From: Mycobacterium sp. E787
GTDB lineage: Bacteria; Actinomycetota; Actinomycetes; Mycobacteriales; Mycobacteriaceae
NCBI RefSeq assembly: GCF_001668725.1
Contig: NZ_LZKL01000037.1
Location: 62,001-126,000, forward strand
Direction: 5' to 3'
DNA length: 64,000 bases
Below the pieces are notes generated by a model. It made no database searches. It saw nothing but the letters and a program-made list of their open reading frames with translations, and was not told the DNA's origin. Of this stretch, positions 37,887 to 46,239 are shown piece after piece; the stretch's first letter is position 1, and every line of letters starts with the position of its first letter. The translations under genes were made by a program, and so were the position numbers.

Positions 37887-37924
37887 GCGGAAAGCCCTGC
37901 CGCACTGCATCATTCGTTCGAGTG

Positions 37925-38347
37925 TCAGCCCAGGACGGGGAACCGGCGCTCGGCGGCCAGCCGCTTGAGCGCGGACTCCATCACGGCGCGCACGTGGGCG
38001 TCGACCTCGTCGACGTCGGGGTCGTTGCCGAAGCGGCCGGTGACGTCGATGGTGTTCGCGCTGAAGGTGGGCCGGTAGGAGTGTAGTCGCCGCCGGGCAA
38101 CACCAACACCACCGCGCCGGAGTGCAACGCGGCCGCCGCGTTTTCCCGGCTCGCCTCGATGACCCCGGGGCGGCGCAGCAAGCCGTCCAGCGGGCCGATG
38201 AACAGGCCGTAATGGGCGAGGGTAGACGGGGCGGTCGCCGCCCGTTGACGGAACATTGTCAACGTTGCGCACCTCGGCGCGCTACCAGCGCTTGATGACG
38301 GGACCGGCCGCCTTGGCGACCTGTCTGGTGAAGGCCGGATCCCACTG
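37925..38347 (-). pseudogene. Lysophospholipid acyltransferase pseudogene, multiply broken
   Basis: Minus-strand frames together give pieces of a PlsC/LPLAT-type acyltransferase. From 38347: QWDPAFTRQVAKAAGPVIKRW, then TAG (38284-38282), then RAEVRNVDNVPSTGG. The HX4D catalytic region is missing; a shifted frame carries TLAHYGLFIGPLDGLLRR and ASRENAAAALHSGAVVLV; another shift leads to RPTFSANTIDVTGR joined straight to the C-terminal FGNDPDVDEVDAHV...RFPVLG. So there are one stop, at least one frameshift and two internal deletions. Enzyme cannot be made. Confidence 0.8.
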
Positions 38348-38516
38348 GTTTCCTGCGTGTGGGCCTCAGCGACGCTGCCCTTGTTGCCCGCTCGTCGCCG
38401 TGTTCCTGCGATTCGCTATCGATTGCCAATGTGGTCGGGGCCCTAAACGTCGGCGAGCGTAGCGCCGCTGCGAAATACCGCCCGAGATTTCGCCGTGGCG
38501 TTACGGTGGCCAGGTC

Positions 38517-38987
38517 TTAGCCGGCGTCGAGCAGCATCGGATCCTCCGTCGACGGTAAGTCGACGACCGGGGCCAACTGGCCGAACAGGTCGATCGCGTC
38601 AGCTATCGCGGCGTCGACGAAGGATGCGAAATCCTCGAACGAAGCGCCCTTTCTGATCCACTGCGATCGGCGCGCCACCACGCCGATGCGCTGCGGATCC
38701 GAGGAGCCGTGCACAATCGCGACGACCTCGCGGTTCTGTCCGTTCCACGTGTCGGCGAAGTGTGTCAGCCAGGGGCGGTCGGCGGCCGGGAAGTAGCAGG
38801 CGGGAGCCACCCGGATCATCAACACGTCGCCGTGCGTCGGGCAGATCTCCAGATGGACGTGCAGCCGCCGCGGACGGGTGTTGGCGACGTAGAAGAACTC
38901 GCCGTCGTGCCGGCCCCGGAAATACCGGCTGCCGCGCGTGCACAGGTAGCGTTCGACCAGGTCTGCGCAGAGCGGCTCACTCGTCAT
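38517..38987 (-). CDS. YbjN-like (type III secretion chaperone-fold) protein
   Basis: A 156-residue soluble protein from ATG 38987: MTSEPLCADLVERYLCTRGSRYFRGRHDGEFFYVAN, then HVHLEICPTHGDVLMIRVAP and FASFVDAAIADAIDLFGQL, a YbjN-domain pattern. Function unknown; YbjN proteins are linked to stress and motility in other bacteria. A frame extension to 39104 is not used because the family starts at the helix beginning with the conserved VERYL-type segment. Confidence 0.62.
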   Translation of the reverse strand: MTSEPLCADLVERYLCTRGSRYFRGRHDGEFFYVANTRPRRLHVHLEICPTHGDVLMIRVAPACYFPAADRPWLTHFADTWNGQNREVVAIVHGSSDPQRIGVVARRSQWIRKGASFEDFASFVDAAIADAIDLFGQLAPVVDLPSTEDPMLLDAG

Positions 38988-39286
38988 GAGATAGATGGTG
39001 GGGCCTGCGGCTTTGCAGATCCTTGGAGCCGAGCCAGCCGGCAGCCAAGAAATTGTTGAGAATTGGCTGAGCGAAACAAAGGGCCCGGGGTTGGTCGCTT
39101 GCAACGGTCCCAGGGCGATCAGAACCCAATTCGATACGGAGGCGTAATCGGTTACGTGCCATACCGTTAGCCGCCTTCACTGGAATAGTTACCTGCCTTT
39201 TCTACCATCGGTCATGAGAAAAAGGGGGTGGCTTCTTTGACCACAAAACACCGATCCGTGGGCCCGCATGTCCAAGGAGGCCCGGC
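38988..39286. other. AT-rich intergenic region between divergent genes
   Basis: Nearly 300 bp with no convincing reading frame. The 60-base stretch 39181-39240 counts to about 45% GC, far below the surrounding genome. It must contain promoters for the divergent YbjN-like and small membrane protein genes; TTGACC occurs at about 39236. No tRNA or hairpin terminator seen. Acquired DNA or an unannotated small RNA remain possible. Confidence 0.4.
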
Positions 39287-39532
39287 ATGACTTCCGCGAG
39301 CCCGACGCACGAGCTTGTCAGCACCCGTACGTATCCCGATTTCGAGTCGGAGATAAGCCCCTGGACCGCTGCGGCCGGAAGAACCAAAGCTATTGTCTGG
39401 CGCGTCGGAACCATGATGCCGCGACGGCGACCCAGCGAAGACGAAATTGTGCGCGCTGCGATCACCGTGATACTGGTGGCCCTCGGCACCATAATGGCGC
39501 TGGCCGCAATGGCGATTTTGACAATGGGCTAG
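39287..39532 (+). CDS. Small single-span membrane protein
   Basis: An 81-residue protein: a charged N-terminal half (residues 1-55, ending RRRPSEDEIVR) then one hydrophobic helix AAITVILVALGTIMALAAMA. An AAGGAGG ribosome-binding site lies 10 bases upstream of ATG 39287, which makes real translation likely. No family recognised. Confidence 0.65.
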   Translation: MTSASPTHELVSTRTYPDFESEISPWTAAAGRTKAIVWRVGTMMPRRRPSEDEIVRAAITVILVALGTIMALAAMAILTMG

Positions 39533-39636
39533 CCCAGGAGGCGCACGGCGCGGCCGACACGTCGACGGGTTTGCCGTTCGCACGGTGACCGTCGAAGGTG
39601 GGGTGACGACAACGCCACACCGCGGGAGGGCTGGAC

Positions 39637-40035
39637 GTGGGATTCACGGTGGAACGGATCGACCATATCGTGCTGAACTGCCAAGACGTTCATGCCACCG
39701 CGTCGTGGTACGAGCGGGTGCTGGGCATGCGGCGCGAGACTTTCGGGCCGTCCGGCAGAACCGCCGTGTGCTTCGGGGATCAGAAGATCAACCTGCGACC
39801 GGTGGGCGCGCTGGCCGACGACCCCGACTGGGTCACCGGCTCCGTCGAGGCGGCCGGCTCCGAGGACTTGTGCTTCGTCACCCGGGCGAGCCCCGAGGAG
39901 GTGCGCGCCCACCTCGCGGCGTGCGGCGTCGACGTCGTCTCCGGGCCGGTCACCAAGATCGGCGCGCTGGGGCCGATGACCTCGCACTACTGCCGCGACG
40001 TCGACGGCAACCTCATTGAAATCGCTGTCTACTGA
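39637..40035 (+). CDS. VOC-superfamily protein (glyoxalase/dioxygenase fold)
   Basis: A 132-residue protein: VERIDHIVLNCQDVHATASWYERVLGM opening, NLRPVG middle and CRDVDGNLIEIAVY closing, the vicinal-oxygen-chelate pattern with candidate His, His and Glu metal ligands. Substrate unknown. GTG 39637 follows GGGAGGG. Its last 7 bases overlap the cupin gene tail to tail. Confidence 0.85.
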   Translation: MGFTVERIDHIVLNCQDVHATASWYERVLGMRRETFGPSGRTAVCFGDQKINLRPVGALADDPDWVTGSVEAAGSEDLCFVTRASPEEVRAHLAACGVDVVSGPVTKIGALGPMTSHYCRDVDGNLIEIAVY

Positions 40036-40496
40036 GGCTCTTCCAGCGGATACAGCTCCGGCAGATTGACGACGATGGCCTCCTGGGTGCTGCGTGCGAT
40101 CACGACTTCCGCGGGCGAGTCGGCGTCGGGATTCTCTTCCCGGTGCGGCAGATACGGCGGGATGAAGACGTAATCGCCGGGCGCGGTCGAGACGCGGACC
40201 TCGTGAACGCCGTCGTGGAAGACGAACTCCGGGTTGCCGCTTCGCACGTAGATTGCGGTCTCCGATTCGCCGTGGTGATGGTTCGACGAGACGGTCTTCG
40301 GTGACGCGTGCGTCTCGCCCATCCACAGCTTCTCCGCGCCGACCGACTTGCCGGACAGCGCGGCGAAGCGGCGCAGGCCCTCCGACTGTGCGGTGTCGGA
40401 ACTGATGTCCGACGCCCTGATGTGGTGCACCCGGTTGCGCGTGACCGCAACAGTCGCGTCGTCGAAGTCTGGATGGAATCCGTCTGAAGTCGCCAT
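40029..40496 (-). CDS. Cupin-domain protein
   Basis: A 155-residue protein with a single cupin barrel: metal motif HHHGESETAIYV and the second motif PGDYVFIPPYLPHREEN. It lies 3 bp downstream of lpdB and is the last gene of the five-gene operon from 44587. Function unknown; such cupins may be dioxygenases, isomerases or binding proteins. Confidence 0.85.
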   Translation of the reverse strand: MATSDGFHPDFDDATVAVTRNRVHHIRASDISSDTAQSEGLRRFAALSGKSVGAEKLWMGETHASPKTVSSNHHHGESETAIYVRSGNPEFVFHDGVHEVRVSTAPGDYVFIPPYLPHREENPDADSPAEVVIARSTQEAIVVNLPELYPLEEPQ

Positions 40497-40499
40497 GCG

Positions 40500-41954
40500 T
40501 CAATTATCGTCCGCCGCATCCCGATAGGCCTCGAGCAATCTCAGCCACAGTTCGCTGACCGTCGGGAAGCAGGGGACCGCATGCCACAGCCGATCGAGCG
40601 GCACCTGGCCCGCGACGGCGATCGTGGCCGAGTGCAGCATCTCGGTGACCCCGGGGCCGACCAGCGTGACGCCGAGCAGGCGCCCGCGATCGGCATCGAC
40701 CACCATGCGCGCCCGACCCGTGTACCCGTCGGCGTAGAGCTTGGCTCCCATCACGACGTCGCCGATCTCGACATCGACCGTGCGCACCCGGTGCCCGGCG
40801 TCCTCGGCCTGTCGGGCTGTCAGTCCGACGGCGGCGGCTTCCGGGTCGGTGAAGAAGGCCTGCGGCACGGCGTGGTGGTCGGCGGTGGTCGCGTGGGCGC
40901 CCCACGGGGCGGTGTCCAACGGCCGTCCCTCCGCGCGCGCCCCGATCGCCGCTCCGGCGATGCGCCCCTGGTACTTGCCCTGATGGGTCAGCAGCGCCCG
41001 GTGATTGACGTCGCCCGCCGCATAGAGCCAGCCGTCCTCGACCGCTCGCACCCGGCAGGTGTCGTCGGCGTCGAGCCAGCTGCCCGGGCGCAGCCCGATC
41101 GTCTCCAGGCCGATGTCGTCGGTGAGCGGCGCCCGGCCCGTGGCGAAAAGCACCTCACTGACCTCTAATTCGGATCCGTCGCCCAATTCGAGGATCGCGC
41201 GCCCGCCGTCGGGCCGGCGCAGCGCGCGGACCGATGCTCCCGTGCGGACGTCCACACCCGCCTCGGCGAGTCCACGGCCGATGAGCTCGCCCACGAAGGG
41301 CTCCATGCGGGGCAGCAGGCCGGAGCCGCGAGCCAGCAGGGTCACCTGCGCGCCCAATCCTTGCCAGGCGGTGGCCATTTCGACGCCCACGCCGCCCGCA
41401 CCGACGACGGCGAGCCGCTCCGGGACGTAGCTGCTGTCGGTGGCATCCCGGTTCGTCCACGGTTTGGCCTCGGCGATGCCGGGCAGGTCGGGGAGCGCGG
41501 GCCGGCTGCCGGTGCAGACCACCACCGCGTGCCGCGCCGTCAGCACCGGCTGCTCGCCGCCGGGGGTGCTGACGGCGACTCGGCGCGGGCCGGCCAACCG
41601 GCCGTGCCCGCGCACCAGGGTGGCGCCGAGTCCGGTCACCCAGTCGGCCTGGCCGCTGTCGTCCCAGTCGGTGACGTAGCGATTGCGGCGACCGAAGACG
41701 CCCGCGCTGCTGATCGAACCGCTGACCGCCTCGCGGGCGCCGTCGACCCGGCGCGCGTCCGAGACGGCGATGACCGGGCGCAGCAACGCTTTACTGGGCA
41801 CGCAGGCCCAGTACGAGCACTCGCCCCCGACGAGCTCGCGCTCGACCACCGCAACGCTGAGACCCGCGGCGCGGACGCGGTCGGCGACGTTCTGCCCGAT
41901 CGGCCCGGCGCCCAGTATGACGACGTCGTAGTGCGAGTCGAAGTCCGCCGTCAT
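40500..41954 (-). CDS. lpdB: Pyridine nucleotide-disulfide oxidoreductase LpdB-like
   Basis: A 484-residue flavoprotein disulfide reductase: FAD turn [17 protein letters not shown], redox pair in [13 protein letters not shown] (C-x4-C), NAD turn [15 protein letters not shown], second FAD motif [12 protein letters not shown]. Some family members act as dihydrolipoamide or mercuric reductases; the partner disulfide is not known. The ATG at 41954 is 26 bp after the HAD stop. The frame runs open to 42185 but that part covers the HAD gene. Confidence 0.88.
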   Translation of the reverse strand: MTADFDSHYDVVILGAGPIGQNVADRVRAAGLSVAVVERELVGGECSYWACVPSKALLRPVIAVSDARRVDGAREAVSGSISSAGVFGRRNRYVTDWDDSGQADWVTGLGATLVRGHGRLAGPRRVAVSTPGGEQPVLTARHAVVVCTGSRPALPDLPGIAEAKPWTNRDATDSSYVPERLAVVGAGGVGVEMATAWQGLGAQVTLLARGSGLLPRMEPFVGELIGRGLAEAGVDVRTGASVRALRRPDGGRAILELGDGSELEVSEVLFATGRAPLTDDIGLETIGLRPGSWLDADDTCRVRAVEDGWLYAAGDVNHRALLTHQGKYQGRIAGAAIGARAEGRPLDTAPWGAHATTADHHAVPQAFFTDPEAAAVGLTARQAEDAGHRVRTVDVEIGDVVMGAKLYADGYTGRARMVVDADRGRLLGVTLVGPGVTEMLHSATIAVAGQVPLDRLWHAVPCFPTVSELWLRLLEAYRDAADDN

Positions 41955-41980
41955 ATGCGAAGGTCCTCTCCGTGGTTCGG

Positions 41981-42667
41981 CTATCCGCCGATGAGGCGCG
42001 CGGCCAGCTGTCGCATGTCGCTCACCACCAGCGTCGGTTGGGGCAGCCCGTCGACGGGCAGCGGCGGATTGCCCGGTCGGGTGATCAGTGCCGAGCTGAA
42101 ACCCACATGCTGGGCGCCGAGGGTGTCCCACACGTGTGCGGCCACCATCATGCAATCGGCGGGAGCGACGCCGAGCGTTTCGCACACGTACCGGTACACC
42201 GCGGGGGCCGGCTTGAAGGCGCGGCGGGCGTCGACGCTCAGCTGCGCCTCGAAAAAGTCGCCGAGCCCGGAATGCTGCAGTGCGGTCGGCCCGGTCGGGT
42301 TGGGCGGTGAGTTGGTCAGGGTGACAAGGCGGAATCCGTTGTCGCGCAGAGCGGCAAGCGCATCGGCCGCATCCGGGTGTGCCGGCATCGTGAGCAGGCC
42401 GCTTTTCAGGCGGTGCAGGTCGTCGTCCGTGACGTCCACGTGGTAGATGTCACCGAGCATCCGCAGCACGCCCTGGGCGAGCGCCGAGAAGTTCACGTAG
42501 TTGTCCGCCAGGGTGACGGTCATCGAGTACATGACGAGCTGGGCGAACCATTCGCGCAGCACCCCCTCGTCGCCGAACTTCTCCCCGAAAAGCGGCGCCA
42601 GCGACTCGATGTCGAGGAGCGTCTCGTTCACGTCGAATACGAGTACCGACGGGGTTCCGGGCCGCAT
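41981..42667 (-). CDS. Haloacid dehalogenase type II-like protein
   Basis: A 228-residue HAD-superfamily protein. Nucleophile aspartate in [11 protein letters not shown], motif II in LVTLTNSPP, lysine in [11 protein letters not shown], and motif III/IV-like [16 protein letters not shown]. Overall layout fits L-2-haloacid dehalogenases, but by eye the arginine that binds halide/carboxylate in that family (before YVNF) is replaced by valine, so dehalogenation is uncertain. ATG 42667 is chosen over TTG 42673, which would overlap the DUF427 stop. Confidence 0.8.
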   Translation of the reverse strand: MRPGTPSVLVFDVNETLLDIESLAPLFGEKFGDEGVLREWFAQLVMYSMTVTLADNYVNFSALAQGVLRMLGDIYHVDVTDDDLHRLKSGLLTMPAHPDAADALAALRDNGFRLVTLTNSPPNPTGPTALQHSGLGDFFEAQLSVDARRAFKPAPAVYRYVCETLGVAPADCMMVAAHVWDTLGAQHVGFSSALITRPGNPPLPVDGLPQPTLVVSDMRQLAARLIGG

Positions 42668-42669
42668 GG

Positions 42670-43557
42670 TCAATCCCTGGCGCTCTGCGTGGACGGCTTC
42701 GGAAGCAGCACCTCATCGGTGTCGAGCCCGCGGTCAACGCCATGCGGAATGACGGTCTGGCCGGGCTCGAGCTGTAGCTGCTTGCCGTCGAGATACACAT
42801 CGATCTTATCGGGCTCGAAGGAAACCAGATTTGTCACCGGCCCTACCTCCGGCCAGGCGTCGACGTACGACCAGGCGGCCCGCTTGCGGCCGCCGACGTC
42901 GTAATAGGAGCAGATCCCCTTATAGGGGCAAAAGGTCTGCAACGCAACGAGAGTGAGGGAATCCTGGTCGGTATCCTCTCGCGGCACGTACCAGCGCGGC
43001 GCAAAGCCCGATTCGTATAGTGCCAACGGGTGCTTCGTTTCGGCGACCACCTGCTCCCCGTCCCGGACGACGAGATGGCGTGAGGTGGAGCGGATGTCGA
43101 TGCGGTGATAGGCGTCGGCGGCATGCCCGACGATGCGGTCGTCTTCCTCGTAGAAGGCGTCCATGGCGCGCCAGGCGAAGGCCAGCCGCCCGTCCAGGAC
43201 CGCTGCATGCGGCGGCAGTGCCGTGTGTTGCCAGGCGGCGTGATTGGCCTCTCGCTCCGCGGCCGTGACGGTGAACCACCGGGTGTCGCCGAGGTCGCGG
43301 TGCTGAGTCACCCGATCCTCGGCGACCACCATTCCCGCCTCGACATCACCGGCGGGGAAGTAGGCGACCGGGTACCGCCCCGGTTCGTGCAGCAGGATGA
43401 CGTCCTCGCTGTCGGCGATCCAGCGGTCCGCGAAGCGCACCCGCATGCGCCGGCGCAACGGCTCGGCGAACAACAGCCGCGGCGGCAGCGGCTGCTCGAC
43501 GAGGAAATGCCCCGCCGATCCGGATGCCAATGGTCCTTGTTGCCATGCCAAACCCAC
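42670..43557 (-). CDS. DUF427 protein with two DUF427 domains
   Basis: A 295-residue protein: an N-terminal copy (RRRMRVRFADRWIADSEDVILLHEPGRYPVAYFP) and a C-terminal copy (RSTSRHLVVRDGEQVVAETKHPLALYESGFAPRWYVP...CPYKGICSYYDV) of DUF427, a small beta-sandwich of unknown function. Start GTG 43557. Preceded 55 bp upstream by the alcohol dehydrogenase and followed by the HAD gene, so same operon. Confidence 0.82.
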   Translation of the reverse strand: MGLAWQQGPLASGSAGHFLVEQPLPPRLLFAEPLRRRMRVRFADRWIADSEDVILLHEPGRYPVAYFPAGDVEAGMVVAEDRVTQHRDLGDTRWFTVTAAEREANHAAWQHTALPPHAAVLDGRLAFAWRAMDAFYEEDDRIVGHAADAYHRIDIRSTSRHLVVRDGEQVVAETKHPLALYESGFAPRWYVPREDTDQDSLTLVALQTFCPYKGICSYYDVGGRKRAAWSYVDAWPEVGPVTNLVSFEPDKIDVYLDGKQLQLEPGQTVIPHGVDRGLDTDEVLLPKPSTQSARD

Positions 43558-43612
43558 TGTGGTGTCCCCTCATTGGCGAAAGCTATTCTCGAGGAAAGTC
43601 TTTACGCCGCTG

Positions 43613-44587
43613 TCAGTCCATGACAACGACGACCTTACCGCCGGCTTCGCCCGACTCCGCCAGCCGGTGGGCCTCGTGAATCTGGTCGAACGAAAAAACG
43701 CGAGCCGGTTTCGCGTCGAATTTGCCATCCGCCACCTGCTGTGCGATGTCGCCCAGCGGCACATCCGACACCGGGAAGCCGGGATTGCCAAAGACCGGGC
43801 TGGCGAAGAAGGTGAAGTTCACCCCGCTGGCCATCCGCGCAAGCGGGTTGAAATCGCCGATGGGCGCAAGCCCGCCGAGCCACCCGGCCAGGCATGCCGA
43901 ACCACCGCGGCGCAACATGTCGAGAGAGTCGAGGATCGTGCTATTGCCGACGAAATCGAGGACCGCATCGATCTGCTTGGCCTCGGCAATGTGGCTGGCA
44001 AGGTCACGGCGCTCCAATTCGATGCGGACAGCTCCCAACTCCTCGAGCATCCGAAAGCGCTCGCGGCTACGCGCGGTGGCGATGACGTTCGCCCCGGTGG
44101 CCACGGCCATCTTGAGCGCCGCCTGACCCAACGCCGAGGTGGCCCCGCGGATCACCAGCGTCTGTCCCGCCGTCAATTCGAGGTTGCGGAACAGGCACGT
44201 CCAAGCGGTCGCATAGGTTTCCGGGAGCGCGGCGAGCTGCGACCACGTCAGGTCGGACTCGAGTGGGACGACGTTCGCCGCGCGGACGCGCGTGTACTCG
44301 GCGTAGCTGCCATTGATCGTTCGCCCCAGGCCGCCCATCAAGGCCGCCACCTTGGCGCCGGTCGGGAATTCGCCTCCCGGGCAGGAGTCGACGACGCCCA
44401 CGCATTCGATGCCGCTGACTTCGGCGGCTTCCGCCCATTCCCCCCGGCGCATGTGGATCTCGGCGTGGTTGATGCCGAACCCCTTGACCTGGATGACAAC
44501 TTCGCCGTCCCGGGGCAGCGGCTTGGGGATGTCGGTGTAGACGAGGTTGTCGAGTCCGCCGAACCCCGCGAGGATGATCGCTCGCAT
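43613..44587 (-). CDS. Zinc-independent quinone oxidoreductase/alcohol dehydrogenase-like protein
   Basis: A 324-residue MDR-superfamily protein: MRAIILAGFGGLDNLVYTDIPKP, INHAEIHMRRGEW, NADPH-binding RGATSALGQAALKMAVATGANVIAT. It lacks the catalytic-zinc cysteine/histidine set of true alcohol dehydrogenases and looks like a quinone oxidoreductase/crotonyl-CoA reductase-like enzyme. ATG 44587 is chosen; the open frame continues to 44818 across the operators. First gene of the operon controlled by sites 44755-44772 and 44777-44794. Confidence 0.85.
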   Translation of the reverse strand: MRAIILAGFGGLDNLVYTDIPKPLPRDGEVVIQVKGFGINHAEIHMRRGEWAEAAEVSGIECVGVVDSCPGGEFPTGAKVAALMGGLGRTINGSYAEYTRVRAANVVPLESDLTWSQLAALPETYATAWTCLFRNLELTAGQTLVIRGATSALGQAALKMAVATGANVIATARSRERFRMLEELGAVRIELERRDLASHIAEAKQIDAVLDFVGNSTILDSLDMLRRGGSACLAGWLGGLAPIGDFNPLARMASGVNFTFFASPVFGNPGFPVSDVPLGDIAQQVADGKFDAKPARVFSFDQIHEAHRLAESGEAGGKVVVVMD

Positions 44588-44754
44588 GGTATCGCCGCCG
44601 GGCCGCTCGCGAACAACGGCCGGAGCGGTGGGCAGCTGGGGTGCATCGGTGATGGACAACTGCCGCCTCTTCCCCAGATCGCTTGTTGGCCTGTGCATGT
44701 GGATCTGCGCCGGTGCATCGGCGCGTCGGCTGCGAGCCGTCCACATCAGATTGA

Positions 44755-44772
44755 ATGGGCCATCTGACCCAC
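44755..44772. promoter_or_regulatory. ATGGG-N8-CCCAT family operator A1
   Basis: ATGGGCCATCTGACCCAC: TGGG and CCCA arms 8 bases apart. Centre-to-centre distance to A2 is 22 bp, two turns of DNA, so dimers could bind on the same face. Upstream of the quinone oxidoreductase operon. Confidence 0.65.
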
Positions 44773-44776
44773 TATT

Positions 44777-44794
44777 ATGGGCCAGCGGACCCAT
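44777..44794. promoter_or_regulatory. ATGGG-N8-CCCAT family operator A2
   Basis: ATGGGCCAGCGGACCCAT, full 5-base arms. Lies between the TetR stop (44824) and the oxidoreductase promoter region. Confidence 0.68.
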
Positions 44795-44823
44795 TCTGTC
44801 CAGACCGGCGGCCGGCAACCGGG

Positions 44824-45480
44824 TCAGGACTTACCTCGGCGACGCGTGTTGCGCGGTGGGGGCGGCGGCGCAAAGGAGCGCACGTAGTCGACGGCCGCCG
44901 TGACGGCGGCCCGCAGCGGTTCGGTGTCTCCGGTGGCGTGCGTGACCATGGCGCCGCCCTGGTGTGCGACAACCAGCGACACGGCCAGATGCCGCGGGTC
45001 GGCGTCGGGGCGCAGGTCGCCGCGCTGCCGCATCGCCGTGAGACCCGCCTGAAACAGCCCGATCCACTGGTCGTAGCCCGCCGAGAGATCGTCGTGCACT
45101 TCGTCGTCGGCGTCGATGAGCTCACCGGCCAAAGCGCCGTAGACGCAACCGCCGACGCGGTACACGGAGTCCGCGGCGGTGATGCACGCATCGGCCCACG
45201 CCTGCAGCGCATCGAGGCTGTCGAGACCTTCCAGCGACGGTTGAGTGTGGAAGGCCCGCACCTCGTCGCGGCGAGCGGCGACGACATGGCGGGTGAGGTC
45301 GCGCTTGTCGGCGAAGTAGTGCGACATCTGCGAGCCGCCCACGTCGGCCACGCGCCGCACCTGATCGATGCTGGTATTGGCGACGCCGCGCTCGAACATG
45401 AGGCGAGCGGCGACCTCGACGATGCGCGCCCGCGTCGCCAGACCCTTGCGGGTGAACCGCGATGGCGCGTCGTCAGTCAC
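44824..45480 (-). CDS. TetR-family regulator, paralogue 2 of a tandem pair
   Basis: A 218-residue TetR protein from GTG 45480: RKGLATRARIVEVAARLMFERGVANTSIDQVRRVADVGGSQMSHYFADKRDL. Shares with the next gene the VR-RA-VxGSQxxHYFxDKxxL recognition-helix pattern and a long C-terminal homology (DADPRxLAxxxVxAHQGG), so the two arose by duplication. Its start codon overlaps the stop of the upstream paralogue by 8 bp, so they are made together. Confidence 0.88.
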   Translation of the reverse strand: MTDDAPSRFTRKGLATRARIVEVAARLMFERGVANTSIDQVRRVADVGGSQMSHYFADKRDLTRHVVAARRDEVRAFHTQPSLEGLDSLDALQAWADACITAADSVYRVGGCVYGALAGELIDADDEVHDDLSAGYDQWIGLFQAGLTAMRQRGDLRPDADPRHLAVSLVVAHQGGAMVTHATGDTEPLRAAVTAAVDYVRSFAPPPPPRNTRRRGKS

Positions 45481-46165
45481 GTTGCCGCCCACGCCGAGCA
45501 CGGGGGCGCCGGGCGGCCCGCGGGACCCGTTCGGCCGCATCGGTGGCGAACAGCCGCAAATAGTTGACCGCGAACCGGACCGCGTCGGCATGCGGCCACT
45601 CCGCCCGATAGGTGAAGGCCAGCGTCCCGCCCCCCTGGTGAGCGCTGACGATGACCAGCGCCAGCCGGCGCGGGTCGGCATCGGCGACCAGGACACCGTC
45701 ATCTCTCATCCGCCGGATCGATTCCTCGAGCAGCTCGACCCACCGCCAGTAGCCCCATCCCAGGGTTTCGCGCGTCGCGTCGTCGGATTTCACCAGCTGG
45801 GCGGCGAGGGCGTGGTAGGTGGGTGTGCCGAAATATCCGATGCGCCTCAGGTAACGCAGGTTGAGGTCGGCCCACCGCTCGAAGTCGTCGAATGAACGCA
45901 GGCCGTGGAGCCTGGGCTGGCGGTGGAAGTCCAGCACCACTCCGATCTGGCGCCGGATCACCGCCCGAATGAGCGCGCCCTTGTCGGTGAAGTAGTGCGC
46001 AAGCTGCGAGCCGCTGACCGAAGCCGCCCTGCGCACGTTCTCCATGTTCGACGCCGACAGGCCCTCGGTGACGATGAGCTGGGCTGCGGCCTGCACGATC
46101 CGGTCGCGGGTGGCGCGCCCCTTGGCGGTCAACCGCTGCTCGTCGAGAACATCGGGATGGGCCAT
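45473..46165 (-). CDS. TetR-family regulator, paralogue 1 of a tandem pair
   Basis: A 230-residue TetR protein: GRATRDRIVQAAAQLIVTEGLSASNMENVRRAASVSGSQLAHYFTDKGAL. Close relative of the downstream regulator. Operator B (46197-46214) lies 32 bp upstream of ATG 46165, consistent with autoregulation. The similar recognition helices predict that both proteins bind the same ATGGG-N8-CCCAT motif, perhaps as heterodimers. Confidence 0.88.
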   Translation of the reverse strand: MAHPDVLDEQRLTAKGRATRDRIVQAAAQLIVTEGLSASNMENVRRAASVSGSQLAHYFTDKGALIRAVIRRQIGVVLDFHRQPRLHGLRSFDDFERWADLNLRYLRRIGYFGTPTYHALAAQLVKSDDATRETLGWGYWRWVELLEESIRRMRDDGVLVADADPRRLALVIVSAHQGGGTLAFTYRAEWPHADAVRFAVNYLRLFATDAAERVPRAARRPRARRGRQRD

Positions 46166-46196
46166 CGTCCCAGGTTAGTCCGGGGACTCCGCGCTT

Positions 46197-46214
46197 ATGG
46201 GCTATTCAACCCAT
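46197..46214. promoter_or_regulatory. ATGGG-N8-CCCAT family operator B
   Basis: ATGGGCTATTCAACCCAT, perfect 5-base arms, at the promoter of the tandem TetR genes and just after the convergent end of the hydrolase gene (46240). Confidence 0.68.
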
Positions 46215-46239
46215 TGATACCGGTGCCGCCCGCGGCCCG

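Noticed and set aside
37925..39286. IS elements such as those known near this locus in M. tuberculosis
   Set aside because: No transposase motif, terminal inverted repeat or target duplication is visible.
46157..46172. A sixth possible TGGG/CCCA palindrome at the TetR paralogue 1 start codon
   Set aside because: The arms are 7 bases apart rather than 8 and the sequence is the coding start itself, so it was not counted as an operator.
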